This document shows positions 46,731 through 55,054 of a DNA stretch of 64,000 nt, piece by piece. Source of the DNA: an uncultured Isosphaeraceae bacterium (lineage in GTDB: Bacteria; Planctomycetota; Planctomycetia; Isosphaerales; Isosphaeraceae); assembly GCA_945957605.1 (NCBI GenBank), contig CAMFLR010000001.1, positions 186,001 to 250,000 on the forward strand. Reading direction: 5' to 3'. Each line of letters begins with the position of its first letter. The first letter of the stretch is position 1. Below the pieces are notes generated by a model, which was not told the DNA's origin, did not search any database, and saw only the letters and a list, made by a program, of their open reading frames with translations. The translations under genes were made by a program, and so were the position numbers.

Positions 46731-48047
46731 TCAGTGGTGTCCGAAGTGATGCACGGCATGGTGATGAACCGGTGCGGGTTTCGAATGAAACGCGTGCTGG
46801 CGCGCCACACGAGGACGGACGGAGTAATGGTCTCCCACGCCGCTCAACGTGCCGAGCGTGATCGTGAGAAGGTCATCAACGCTCAGAAGCAGGCGACCCA
46901 GGATGCCGCCTCCGAAGCCTGTTTCACCCAGAGATTGGCTCCCAGAGCTTTGTTGATTCGGAAGGAGCACATTGGGCGGCGTGATCGGCGCCTGAGCTTG
47001 CGAACCGAAGTTCAACTGCAGCGCATAGTCGCCCGCGCCGGTTGCTCCTGATCCGGCTGCAGAGGTTTTGATGTAGTAAACCTGGCCCGGGACGATATTG
47101 TTCAGGGTGACACGCACCGTCGATCCGTAGGAGCCGGCGTCTGTCGCGTACCCCATGCTCGTCTGGGCAGAGTTGTAAACCTGAACGCGCGGGCTGAGTT
47201 CGCTGATGTTGGTCGACTGCATCGTGACCGTCATCGTACCAGTCGATGACGACGGAACGGTCACTTTGAACCAGTTCGAGACGGTTGCCGACGTGATGTC
47301 GAGATTCGTCAGGGAAATCTGGCTGTTCGTGTCAATTTGCGAAGTGATGTTGGCTGCATTGGAAATGGTGGTGTTTTGATAGTTGGCCGTCCAACTGTCG
47401 GCCTGACGTGCTCCGTAGATCGCCTTGATGCCTGAGATGTCATCGGTGCTGAGGGCCGATTTCGACGTCGTGTAATAGGCGTACATATCGGCGCTGGTGG
47501 TTGACGAGTGACCCAACCCAAGTGCGTGACCCAATTCGTGGATCGCCACACTCAAGAGGTCGTAACCGTTGCGGGAAGTCCAATTCTGATTGGAGTTGAA
47601 GACGATGTCATCCGCGACCGGGCCACCGTTCAGCGACGGCGGCATGAAGGCGGATGCAAGCGTGCTCGACCCTTGAGGAATGGCACTGATCCGAATATCG
47701 CCGTTGTTGGGATCGCCCTGTCGATAGTTCCCCGAACCCATCGGCGCACCATTGTCGGATACCATCACGAGATTGATATTCGCGACCTGTTCCCAGATGG
47801 CGGCCGCTTGCTGAAACACTCCCTGCCAGTTGGAGACTTGTCCGTTAAAGGTTGAGTAAAGGCTGCTCGGTGTTCCACCAACATCCGTGCCGTCTGGTGC
47901 GAAACTAAACGTGATTCGGTCGGGTAGCGCGAATGCTCCGCCGGTTGTGGAGTAGAGCAAAAAGCGGTCTTCCAGACCCTCGAGACGCGGCTTGGATTTC
48001 CGCAAGCGCCGCGTCTCGCCTTTTTGCCGTGCACCGAAATGTTGCAT
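46731..48047 (-). CDS. Matrixin-type secreted metalloprotease (copy 2)
   Basis: 438 residues from the ATG at 48047; the open frame reaches further upstream but the family start is here. It aligns with copy 1 without gaps across the first 200 residues, including RLEGLEDRFLL and the zinc site HELGHALGLGH at H170, H174 and H180, then ADM with the Met-turn. The beta-domain follows. The C-terminal part is longer and ends His-rich (HHHAVHHFGHH). The two genes look like a tandem duplication that has diverged at its tails. It should be secreted and act outside the cell. Confidence 0.9.
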   Translation of the reverse strand: MQHFGARQKGETRRLRKSKPRLEGLEDRFLLYSTTGGAFALPDRITFSFAPDGTDVGGTPSSLYSTFNGQVSNWQGVFQQAAAIWEQVANINLVMVSDNGAPMGSGNYRQGDPNNGDIRISAIPQGSSTLASAFMPPSLNGGPVADDIVFNSNQNWTSRNGYDLLSVAIHELGHALGLGHSSTTSADMYAYYTTSKSALSTDDISGIKAIYGARQADSWTANYQNTTISNAANITSQIDTNSQISLTNLDITSATVSNWFKVTVPSSSTGTMTVTMQSTNISELSPRVQVYNSAQTSMGYATDAGSYGSTVRVTLNNIVPGQVYYIKTSAAGSGATGAGDYALQLNFGSQAQAPITPPNVLLPNQQSSGSQSLGETGFGGGILGRLLLSVDDLLTITLGTLSGVGDHYSVRPRVARQHAFHSKPAPVHHHAVHHFGHH

Positions 48048-48441
48048 GGATAGTTCCGTTCGTGACGTCGTCGATTCGGATTTCGCACACGTTGGCAACC
48101 ATAGGCTCTGAATTCTGCCTGTGTTGCCCAGTGTCGCGCCAATGTCAAAAAGATGTTTCCCGGCAGCAAAAAGGTGAGAAAAGCCGTCAAAATGGGTGTA
48201 AAAACGCCGCATGCGACCCGATCAACCACTGGGGTCTGAAAAGTAATCCAAATTGCTCGCTGTTCAGGTTTTTTTGGAGACCGCGAGTCAAAATTGGCAA
48301 TTCGCATCCGCAATGACTTGCTCTTTACGGAAGATCGCATCGACCGTAAGATGCCGCCCGGTTGCCGTACTGCCAGGCTATTGATGGCGTGGGACATGGA
48401 TGCTCCCTCGTCTCGGCGACCCGCATGGAACCGCGAAAACC
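48048..48441. other. Divergent intergenic region before the ABC exporter
   Basis: About 390 bases between matrixin copy 2 and the ABC permease. It must hold both promoters. A TTGACT occurs on the minus strand near 48286 without a matching -10. A T-run (48269-48275) and no gene are seen. Confidence 0.4.
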
Positions 48442-49326
48442 ATGAGCCAAGTTTCGACCAGCCCGGCATCGGCCCCTCCCGTGCCACCGCCGCATACCGA
48501 GTATTTCCCCGCTCCCGCTGGGCCGGGTATCTTTCGGCGCTGGTTTGAAATCCTCGCGGAAGACCGCCGTCAGCTCATCCGGTTCTGGCCGGTTGTGCAG
48601 AACATGGTCTCGCAAGAGCTGCGCGTCCGTTATCAAAGGTCGGTGATGGGGTTCCTCTGGACCCTGCTCAACCCGATCCTGATGATGACCACGCTCACGC
48701 TCGTGTTCTCGCAGATTCTCGACATGCGCAAGGAAGGCTACGCGATCTTCCTGTTCGCCGGCATGGTCCCGTGGACCTTCCTGAGTGGCACAATCAATGA
48801 GTGCGCGTTTTGTATCATCAGCAACGAAGGTTTGATCAGAAAAATCTATCTTCCTAAGTGGATTTTTCCGCTCACGCGTGTGCTGATCAACCTGGTGACA
48901 TTCTTGCTCTCAATGAGCGCGTTGTTCTTTATTCTTGGTCCGCTGGGTGCTCGTCCCACACTGCCGATGCTGCTGTTGCCGGTGGTCGTGGGGCTGTTCG
49001 CGATCTTTGCGTGTGGCCTGGGTCTCGCAGTTTCGACGGCCAACACGTTCTTTCGCGACTGTGGGCACCTCGTCTCCGTGTTCTTGCAGGCGTGGTATTT
49101 CCTGACGCCAATCATCTACGAAGCCAAGTTCCTGGGCGCTGCGCAAGCGCGGCTCTGGCTGAATCCGGCATATCCGTTCATCAAGATGTTCCAGACGATC
49201 ATCCAGGATGGTCTCTGGCCCGACCTGTCCACTCTCGCGGCGGCCGCCGGTATTGCATCGGTGAGCCTGGGGATCGGCTATGTCGCTTTCAAGTCCAACG
49301 AAGACAAGATGGTTTTCCGACTCTGA
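48442..49326 (+). CDS. ABC-2 type polysaccharide/polyol-phosphate export permease
   Basis: 294 residues from the ATG at 48442. An N-terminal Pro-rich cytosolic stretch is followed by ABC-2 membrane features: QELRVRYQRSVMGFLWTLLNPILMM, VFSQILDM, FAGMVPWTFLSGTI and WYFLTPIIYEA, with about six helices. It pairs with the next gene to export a lipid-linked glycan (Wzm/TagG type). The end overlaps the ATPase gene by 47 bases, so the two are co-translated. The exported glycan is unknown. Confidence 0.92.
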   Translation: MSQVSTSPASAPPVPPPHTEYFPAPAGPGIFRRWFEILAEDRRQLIRFWPVVQNMVSQELRVRYQRSVMGFLWTLLNPILMMTTLTLVFSQILDMRKEGYAIFLFAGMVPWTFLSGTINECAFCIISNEGLIRKIYLPKWIFPLTRVLINLVTFLLSMSALFFILGPLGARPTLPMLLLPVVVGLFAIFACGLGLAVSTANTFFRDCGHLVSVFLQAWYFLTPIIYEAKFLGAAQARLWLNPAYPFIKMFQTIIQDGLWPDLSTLAAAAGIASVSLGIGYVAFKSNEDKMVFRL

Positions 49327-50110
49327 TCGCAAGCCCGCCCCCGTGCCGTTCGAGCCCGACGTTCTGATCGGCCTGCGCGACGTGAGCCTGCGATTCCTGA
49401 GCTACCACGACAAACAGTATTCGCTCAAGCAAGCCGCCGTCGACATGGTGCTGCGCCGCCAGGCGCCGCCAGTTGCGAGCGATTTCTGGGCGCTCAAGAA
49501 CATCACCATGCGCATCCGCAAGGGTGATCGGTTCGGTATCGTTGGCGCGAACGGGGCGGGCAAAAGCACGCTCCTGCGCGTGCTCGCGAAGATCTATCCG
49601 CCCTCATCCGGCTTCATCCAGTTCCGGGGGAACGTCGCACCGCTCATTGAGATGGGCGCCGGCTTCAATCCCGAGCTTTCGGGGAAAGAAAACATTCGCC
49701 TCAATGGCGCGATGTTAGGTTTCACCCGCAAGGAAATGGACGAGAAGACCGACGGCATCTTTGAATTCACCGGCCTGCGTGAGTTCGCCGACCTTCCGCT
49801 CAAATACTACTCGAGCGGTATGTACACCCGGCTGGCCTTTGCCATCGCTTCTGAGGTCGAGCCGGAAATCCTGCTGATCGATGAGTCGCTCGGCACTGGC
49901 GACGCAGCCTTCATCACGAAGGCAAAGCAGCGGATCAAGGGACTTCTCGATCGCTCGAACGCCGTGGTCATCGTCTCGCATGATATGAAGGCGCTCAAGG
50001 AAATGTGCAACCGCGGGATTCGACTCGAGCGCGGAGTGATCACCGACGGCGGACCGATCGACGACGTCGTGAACAACTATCTCGACTCCATCAAGGCTCC
50101 GCGCGTTTGA
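49280..50110 (+). CDS. ABC transporter ATP-binding protein (Wzt/TagH type)
   Basis: 276 residues. The start at 49280 overlaps the permease and has GGGGA 6 bases upstream; a GTG at 49343 is possible. Walker A is GANGAGKST (89-97), the signature is YSSGM, Walker B is EILLIDESLGTGD, and the switch His is in VSHDMK. The order GVRDVSLRF/SLKQAAVDMVLRR before the Walker A is typical of polysaccharide exporters. It lacks the extra C-terminal carbohydrate-binding domain seen in some Wzt proteins. It powers the permease before it. Confidence 0.94.
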   Translation: MSLSSPTKTRWFSDSDRKPAPVPFEPDVLIGLRDVSLRFLSYHDKQYSLKQAAVDMVLRRQAPPVASDFWALKNITMRIRKGDRFGIVGANGAGKSTLLRVLAKIYPPSSGFIQFRGNVAPLIEMGAGFNPELSGKENIRLNGAMLGFTRKEMDEKTDGIFEFTGLREFADLPLKYYSSGMYTRLAFAIASEVEPEILLIDESLGTGDAAFITKAKQRIKGLLDRSNAVVIVSHDMKALKEMCNRGIRLERGVITDGGPIDDVVNNYLDSIKAPRV

Positions 50111-50163
50111 AGGGAAGCATTCGCGCGAGACTGAGAATCTGGCAAGAGCCAAGGAGGGCTTCC

Positions 50164-50562
50164 GTGCTGAAGCGACTGGTCAAAGTGGCAGTGAAACCCT
50201 TCTGGAAGCTCAGCAGCCCCGTGCGGCGGCCGATCGCGCGCAAGCTCGATGCGCGACTCAACCACATGGTCGCCGTCGCGCTCCAAACCCAACTCATGCC
50301 CCAACTGCGCGGGTCGCTCGACGCCTCGGAGCAGTCGCTCGGCCGGCTCGAAGCGTCGATCGGTCACGCCAATCATTCGGCGCAAGCCCTTGCGACCGAA
50401 ATGGATCTGATGGTCGGCAGCCTGATTCGCGAAGTCGCCCGCCTCCAGGCCCAGGTCGACACGCTTCAGGATTTGGTCGAACACGCTGTCTCAAGCGGAC
50501 GTGGCTTGACCGTCGTGAGCGATGATGAAGACGGCGAGGCCCCACGGGCCCGTGTGGGGTAA
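50164..50562 (+). CDS. Small coiled-coil protein downstream of the ABC exporter
   Basis: 132 residues from a GTG with an excellent site (GGAGG). The N-terminus is basic (VLKRLVKVAVKPFWKLSSPVRRPIA) and could lie on the membrane. A heptad-rich part follows (LDASEQSLGRLEASIGHANHSAQALATEM then IREVARLQAQVDTLQDLVE), and the tail is acidic (SDDEDGE). It follows the ATPase gene by 53 bases and is probably co-transcribed. No family name is known; a role in assembling the exporter or joining a glycosyltransferase is inference. Confidence 0.75.
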   Translation: MLKRLVKVAVKPFWKLSSPVRRPIARKLDARLNHMVAVALQTQLMPQLRGSLDASEQSLGRLEASIGHANHSAQALATEMDLMVGSLIREVARLQAQVDTLQDLVEHAVSSGRGLTVVSDDEDGEAPRARVG

Positions 50563-50575
50563 CTCGCCGCCGATT

Positions 50576-52369
50576 TTACGAAACGCTCGCCACGAACTCG
50601 GCCGAACTGGCGAGCGCGACCGCCAGGCCATTCGCGGTGAGCTTGCCCGTCTGGAAGAGCGCCAGGCAATTGTCGACCGCCGTAGCTTCCGGCTGGCGGC
50701 CCAGGTAGGCCAGGTACAGGGCGTCGATCGTATTGATCTGCGCTTCGGCGCTATTAAGGAGGAACTGGACCAACTGGTACCGGCTCAATCCTCGCGTGAT
50801 CGCCACCTGCGCGTTCGCGACTTCGCTTGGCGAGGCCGTGCGCTTGAGCACGTCCTGGTAGACTGACTGAACGAAGTCGGTATTGCTCACGTGCAGCGTG
50901 TTGTACTCGACCGAACCGAGCAAGGCGAGATGCAACCCATTGGCAGTCAAGCCGTTGAGCATCGCGCTGACGCCATTCGCCTGCTCTGCTAGGCTGGCCG
51001 CGCGACCGAGATCCGCCTTATATGCCGCCTGGACGAGAATGCTGTCGTACTCGGCGGAGGTCAGCAGAATGGCAGCCATCTGGCCGACCGGCGTACCGGC
51101 TTCAATCGCATTGACGGCTGCACTCAGACCCGTGGGGTCCGGTGCGCGGCCGAGGATCGTGAGATAAAGCTTTTGCACCTCAGCGGTTGCGACAGCCACG
51201 CTCGGCGGCGGAGCTGGCGGTGTGATCGTCGTTGAGTTCTTCGTGAGCGCGGCGATCAGCGTGCCGCCTGCTGGCGTGCCAATGCCGGTCGACGAGAGCG
51301 TTACCGAGGTTCCCGTACTGCGACGGAAGTTGCCCGTAGCGGTCTTGACGATGACCGCGGAGTTAATGACCGTCTCGAACGCCGACGTGTTCGCCAGCGC
51401 GTAAAGCCGGGGAATTGTTTGAGTTGCGCCGTCCATGCTGGGACTGCCGGCCAGGTTGAGGCCCTGGTCAACGATGGCGATGATTCCAGCCCACGCCGGG
51501 GAGCCCAGGCTGGTTCCGCCGACCGTCGACCAGCTTCCACGCCCGTTCGACGGATTCGTCGTATAAACGTCGACGCCCGTATTCGGATCGCCTAAGAAGG
51601 AGACGTCGGGCACGGTCCGCTTGCCGGTCGATTGCACGTTGGCCTGGTAGGCCGGCTGGTTTTCATACTTGCTGACACCGACGCCGCTGCCGCTCCAGGC
51701 CGTCTCGCTGATGTACTTGCCACCGGAGCCGGTGGTAAGCGTGGTGCCTCCGACAGAAAGCACATTCGGCGAGCTGGCCGGCCACTCTGCACCGCCGCTC
51801 GCGCCGTTGTCGCCGCTCGCGGTGATGAAGGTGATTCCCGTATGTCCTGCTGGCGTCGTGAAATAGGTTGAGTCGTATGACGATTCGTTCGCGAGCTCAG
51901 GGCCGCCCCAGCTCATCGAGACGGCGACGACGCCAGCGGTGTTTCGCGCAACTGCAACGGCGGCGAGCAGGTCGTTGGTGTTATCGCTGGCCGCTTCGAC
52001 CACCACCAGTTTCGCACCAGGGGCGATGGCATGGGCCCATTCGACGTCGAGCGTTTCCTCGCCCGCCCAGCCGTCGTCGGTGGCGTTTCCGGCGAGGTTG
52101 ATTTGATTCAACACGGGGTCCGGCAAATTATAGCGGACGTCAAACGTGTGCAGGTCGCTGACGAGATATGGGTCGTGGAAGGCGACCACGATGGCGATTG
52201 TCTCGCCCGTTCCATCAGCCGCGACGACGGAGCCGTTGGAAGTCTTGAACCCAACAGCACTTAAACCATATGCGGTTTTGATCTGCGCGGGTGAGTAACC
52301 CGAGAGGACCAACCGCTCTTCCAGCCCTTCCATGGCCGGTTTGTAGCGAAGTGGAGAATAGCGAGGCAT
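50576..52369 (-). CDS. Sedolisin (S53) family protease with DUF4214 modules
   Basis: 597 residues from the ATG at 52369. The N-terminus bears the surface tag MEGLEERLVLS (13-23). The catalytic set of sedolisins is complete: E104 and D108 (EETLDVEWAHA), the oxyanion-hole Asp D187 (ASGDNGA), and Ser S287 in GGTSLGSPAWAG. A calcium-site-like loop follows. The C-terminal 200 residues hold two to three DUF4214 units (YLTILGRAPDPTGLSAAV, VYQDVLKRTASPSEVAN, LYLAYLGRQPEATAVDN). It should be a secreted acid serine protease fixed to the surface by the C-terminal modules. It converges on the coiled-coil gene, 13 bases apart. Confidence 0.92.
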   Translation of the reverse strand: MPRYSPLRYKPAMEGLEERLVLSGYSPAQIKTAYGLSAVGFKTSNGSVVAADGTGETIAIVVAFHDPYLVSDLHTFDVRYNLPDPVLNQINLAGNATDDGWAGEETLDVEWAHAIAPGAKLVVVEAASDNTNDLLAAVAVARNTAGVVAVSMSWGGPELANESSYDSTYFTTPAGHTGITFITASGDNGASGGAEWPASSPNVLSVGGTTLTTGSGGKYISETAWSGSGVGVSKYENQPAYQANVQSTGKRTVPDVSFLGDPNTGVDVYTTNPSNGRGSWSTVGGTSLGSPAWAGIIAIVDQGLNLAGSPSMDGATQTIPRLYALANTSAFETVINSAVIVKTATGNFRRSTGTSVTLSSTGIGTPAGGTLIAALTKNSTTITPPAPPPSVAVATAEVQKLYLTILGRAPDPTGLSAAVNAIEAGTPVGQMAAILLTSAEYDSILVQAAYKADLGRAASLAEQANGVSAMLNGLTANGLHLALLGSVEYNTLHVSNTDFVQSVYQDVLKRTASPSEVANAQVAITRGLSRYQLVQFLLNSAEAQINTIDALYLAYLGRQPEATAVDNCLALFQTGKLTANGLAVALASSAEFVASVS

Positions 52370-52920
52370 GGAAGGAATCCAGGTGGCGATCAACGGGAGA
52401 TGCACCATTATGCATCATTAAGGTGAGGCTACTGACCCTTTACGTTGGAAATGCACCGAATGTCACCCGTATTTTTTGAGATCGATCAACGCTGTTTCGT
52501 CGAGAGGACACGAGGCTTATCTAGTGCGCAAGTGCTTTGCATTCATGTGTTTTGATCTGGTCGTCGAACGAGTGTCTCTATCGACGCATCCATGGATATT
52601 GAGTGACTGTTTCTTTTTGTGAACACCCTGACACGTTGCGCTTGCACATTCCAGAAGTGATTGTTTTACTTGACATAGAAATATCTCAATGCCGATGCTG
52701 CAAAGCCTTGCGCCACGCGCAGCATTTCCACAGGGTGAAACTCGACGTGTGAGGAGGTTTCACGCTCGAAAGAGTGTGTGTTTCGTCGTCCGTCCGCGCT
52801 GTGCCTTGCGGAGTCTGAAGTATCGGAATCGGCGGCCAATGGATCCTGTGCTCGCCATGTAAACCGCTCGATGATCGAGCAATTGCTTCGTCGCATTTAT
52901 TTGAACGGGAGTGCTCAGTT
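52370..52920. other. AT-rich divergent intergenic region
   Basis: About 550 bases between the sedolisin gene and the PEP-CTERM gene. A CATAAT lies on the minus strand at 52407-52412, a plausible -10 for the sedolisin gene, and TTGACA at 52670 on the plus strand has no -10 partner. No gene or repeat is evident. Confidence 0.4.
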
Positions 52921-53505
52921 ATGAGGAAGACACTTCTTCTCTCAGTGGCGTTCTTTGGCCTCGCGATGTCGGTTGCATCTGCAGGCCCGAACCTTGTGGT
53001 CAATGGTAGCTTTGAGACCGGCGACCTTACGGGGTGGACTGTCTCAGGACTGACGGGCGTGACGACGAACCCAGCGTTCGTTTCGGACGGATCATTTGGT
53101 GTAAGCTACGGAAACGTCGGCTCGGCCTCGCCGCTGTACCAGGACATTACAACGGTCGTTGGTCAGGCGTACACGTTCTCATTCGACCAGAAAACGCTGG
53201 CCGGCTTCACCAACGAGTTCGACGCTTCGTTTGGCGGCGTTCAGTTGCTGAACCTGTTCGACTCGCCGGTCGCGAGCCTTTTCACGCATTACAGCTTCAC
53301 GGTCGTTGCAACCTCGACCACATCGCGCGTCGAGTTCGACCTGCGGCAGGACCCGGCTTTCTCGGCACTCGATAACGTTTCGGTCAACTCGATTGACGCT
53401 GTCTCATCGCCCGAACCGAGCACATTCGCCGGTGCGGCGCTGACCGTGGTCGTCGGTGGCATCGTTGCTCGAATTCGCCGCCGCCGCGTTGGCGCTGCGG
53501 TCTAA
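52921..53505 (+). CDS. PEP-CTERM sorted secreted protein
   Basis: 194 residues. A signal peptide (LLLSVAFFGLAMSVASA) leads to a beta-sandwich (NLVVNGSFETGDLTGWTVSG, then QDITTVVGQAYTFSFDQ and VEFDLRQDPAFSALDNVSV), typical of carbohydrate-binding-like DUF642 proteins. The C-terminus is a PEP-CTERM anchor: SPEPSTFAG, a hydrophobic helix and RIRRRRVGA. An exosortase/archaeosortase should cleave at the PEP site and fix it to the surface. No exosortase gene is in the window. A bipartite hairpin follows. Confidence 0.92.
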   Translation: MRKTLLLSVAFFGLAMSVASAGPNLVVNGSFETGDLTGWTVSGLTGVTTNPAFVSDGSFGVSYGNVGSASPLYQDITTVVGQAYTFSFDQKTLAGFTNEFDASFGGVQLLNLFDSPVASLFTHYSFTVVATSTTSRVEFDLRQDPAFSALDNVSVNSIDAVSSPEPSTFAGAALTVVVGGIVARIRRRRVGAAV

Positions 53506-53516
53506 ATCCCCCTACG

Positions 53517-53573
53517 CCCATGAATCCGGCGCGAGGACAACTAGATTGTCCCGCCGGATTCACGGGTGTTTTC
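53517..53573 (+). terminator. Bipartite hairpin terminator
   Basis: An outer perfect 11 bp stem (TGAATCCGGCG at 53521-53531 with CGCCGGATTCA at 53552-53562) encloses a smaller hairpin GGACAA/TTGTCC. TGTTTTC follows. It lies between two convergent genes and can end both. Confidence 0.75.
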
Positions 53574-54105
53574 ATGCGCTCACTGCACGCCGCCCCTGCT
53601 CCGCGAGCTTTTCTCGCTGAATCCAAACCCACGCGGATACAACGAGGCCGCCGAGGAACCCCACGCCATAGGCTGCGTTGTGAGCGAACCAGTCGGCCAT
53701 GAATCGCGGATATCGCTCAACTTCGAGTTGGTTTTGCACCCAGAGCGGCGGGGCGACGACCCGGAGCTGCGTAAAGAAATAGCCGCTCACCCCCGCGCTA
53801 AACGATGCGATTGCCATCGTTGCCAGCAACACGGTAATTGGCCGCACAAGTTTTTTTGCGCCAAACTTTGGCCAGGGACCAATCCGACACACGATCAGCG
53901 CTGGAATGCCGACCGCCAGCCCCGCCCACCACGTCGCTACTGTTCCCCAGAAAAACGCTAGCACGGTTGGCGATTCGCTTTTAATAATTTGTTCATGGAA
54001 AACTGTGAAATACTCGATGCAAATGCGAGTCGTTACCTGGTCGTGTAGAACGCCGTAAACCACAGCGGCGGCGATACACAACGCAATGATTTTCAGCCCT
54101 GCCAT
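53572..54105 (-). CDS. Conserved planctomycete membrane protein
   Basis: 177 residues from the ATG at 54105 (GGTGGAA upstream); an ATG at 54129 is in frame. Four hydrophobic helices are seen: LKIIALCIAAAVVYGVL, VLAFFWGTVATWWAGLAVGI, ITVLLATMAIASFSAGVSGY and NAAYGVGFLGGLVVSAWVW. Between the first two lies QVTTRICIEYFTVFH. I recall this family from planctomycetes; its function is unknown. Convergent with the PEP-CTERM gene. Confidence 0.8.
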   Translation of the reverse strand: MAGLKIIALCIAAAVVYGVLHDQVTTRICIEYFTVFHEQIIKSESPTVLAFFWGTVATWWAGLAVGIPALIVCRIGPWPKFGAKKLVRPITVLLATMAIASFSAGVSGYFFTQLRVVAPPLWVQNQLEVERYPRFMADWFAHNAAYGVGFLGGLVVSAWVWIQREKLAEQGRRAVSA

Positions 54106-54268
54106 GACAGATGTTTCCACCGCAGCCATCGTGAAAGCATCAATCGATTCAGCCTACGTTACGCGAACAACAGAGACAAGCTAAACCATCGACGAATGAC
54201 CTCCGTTCGCGCAATATAACGCGCTCAAGATTCCGGAAACGCTTGACCTTCCGTGAAGGAAAGCTCGC

Positions 54269-54949
54269 ATGAAAGCGCGTCCCCGCGTGCGATCGATCAC
54301 GCCGCTTCTGGTAGTCGCCGATTTACAACGCGCGATCGATTTCTATTGCAACAAGCTTGGATTTGCCGAGCCACGCGTTCACGGCGAGCCGCCGTGCTTT
54401 GCAATGATAAATCGAAACGGTTTTGAACTGATGCTCAGCTTGGCCGGCGATGCCGAGAGCATCCGCCCAAATGGGCCGAATGGAGTTTGGGATATGTACA
54501 TTTGCGTTGATCACATCGCCGACGAGATCGAGGCGATCACTGCCGCTGGCGCGACGATCGAATCTGGCCCACGAGACATGCCATATCAGATGCGAGAGAT
54601 CGAAATCGTCGATCCCGAGGGCTATCGCATTTGTCTGGCGGAGGACATCAGTTCGCCCGATGAAATCTGGAACGGCGCGCTGCAAATCGCCGGGAAAACG
54701 CTTCGGATCGTGCTCAAAGTCTCGCGCAACGATGGAGAATATACAGCGAAGCTCGATAGCCTCGACCAGAATGCCTACGGCCTCGCCATCGATTCGATCA
54801 GCTTCGATGATGACTCGCTTCTTTTCAGCATGAATGCGATTGGCGCTTCGTTTAAAGGGCGACTTGATCAAGATCGCAAGGAATACCCTGGAGAGTGGAC
54901 TCAGCGTGGGCAGGCCTGGCCGCTCACACTCCGTCGCGAAAAAGATTAA
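54269..54949 (+). CDS. VOC (glyoxalase-like) domain fused to a small beta domain
   Basis: 226 residues. The first 130 form a VOC domain: ITPLLVVADLQRAIDFYCNKLGF, NRNGFELMLSLAG, VWDMYICVDHIADEIEAI, and PYQMREIEIVDPEGYRICLAED, with His/Glu candidates for metal ligands. The last 85 form a distinct beta-rich module (KTLRIVLKVSRNDGEYTAKL, SLDQNAYGLAIDSISFDD, then GSFKGRL-like and LTLRRE). I know this second module as a stand-alone N-terminal part of secreted alpha/beta hydrolases and beta-lactamase-like proteins. The fusion is unusual. No signal peptide is seen. Function unknown. Confidence 0.85.
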   Translation: MKARPRVRSITPLLVVADLQRAIDFYCNKLGFAEPRVHGEPPCFAMINRNGFELMLSLAGDAESIRPNGPNGVWDMYICVDHIADEIEAITAAGATIESGPRDMPYQMREIEIVDPEGYRICLAEDISSPDEIWNGALQIAGKTLRIVLKVSRNDGEYTAKLDSLDQNAYGLAIDSISFDDDSLLFSMNAIGASFKGRLDQDRKEYPGEWTQRGQAWPLTLRREKD

Positions 54950-55054
54950 ACATTCCGCAAACAGGGAGTTTCTTCCGCGACACCTTCGTGCGAAACTGCT
55001 CTCCGGCCAGAGCATTCCAGGGCTTTTGTGCGAATCGCTTACGGGGAGGTCGCG

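Noticed and set aside
50540-50559. GC-rich hairpin at the stop of the coiled-coil gene
   Set aside because: It has a bulge, lies within the coding end and has no T-run.
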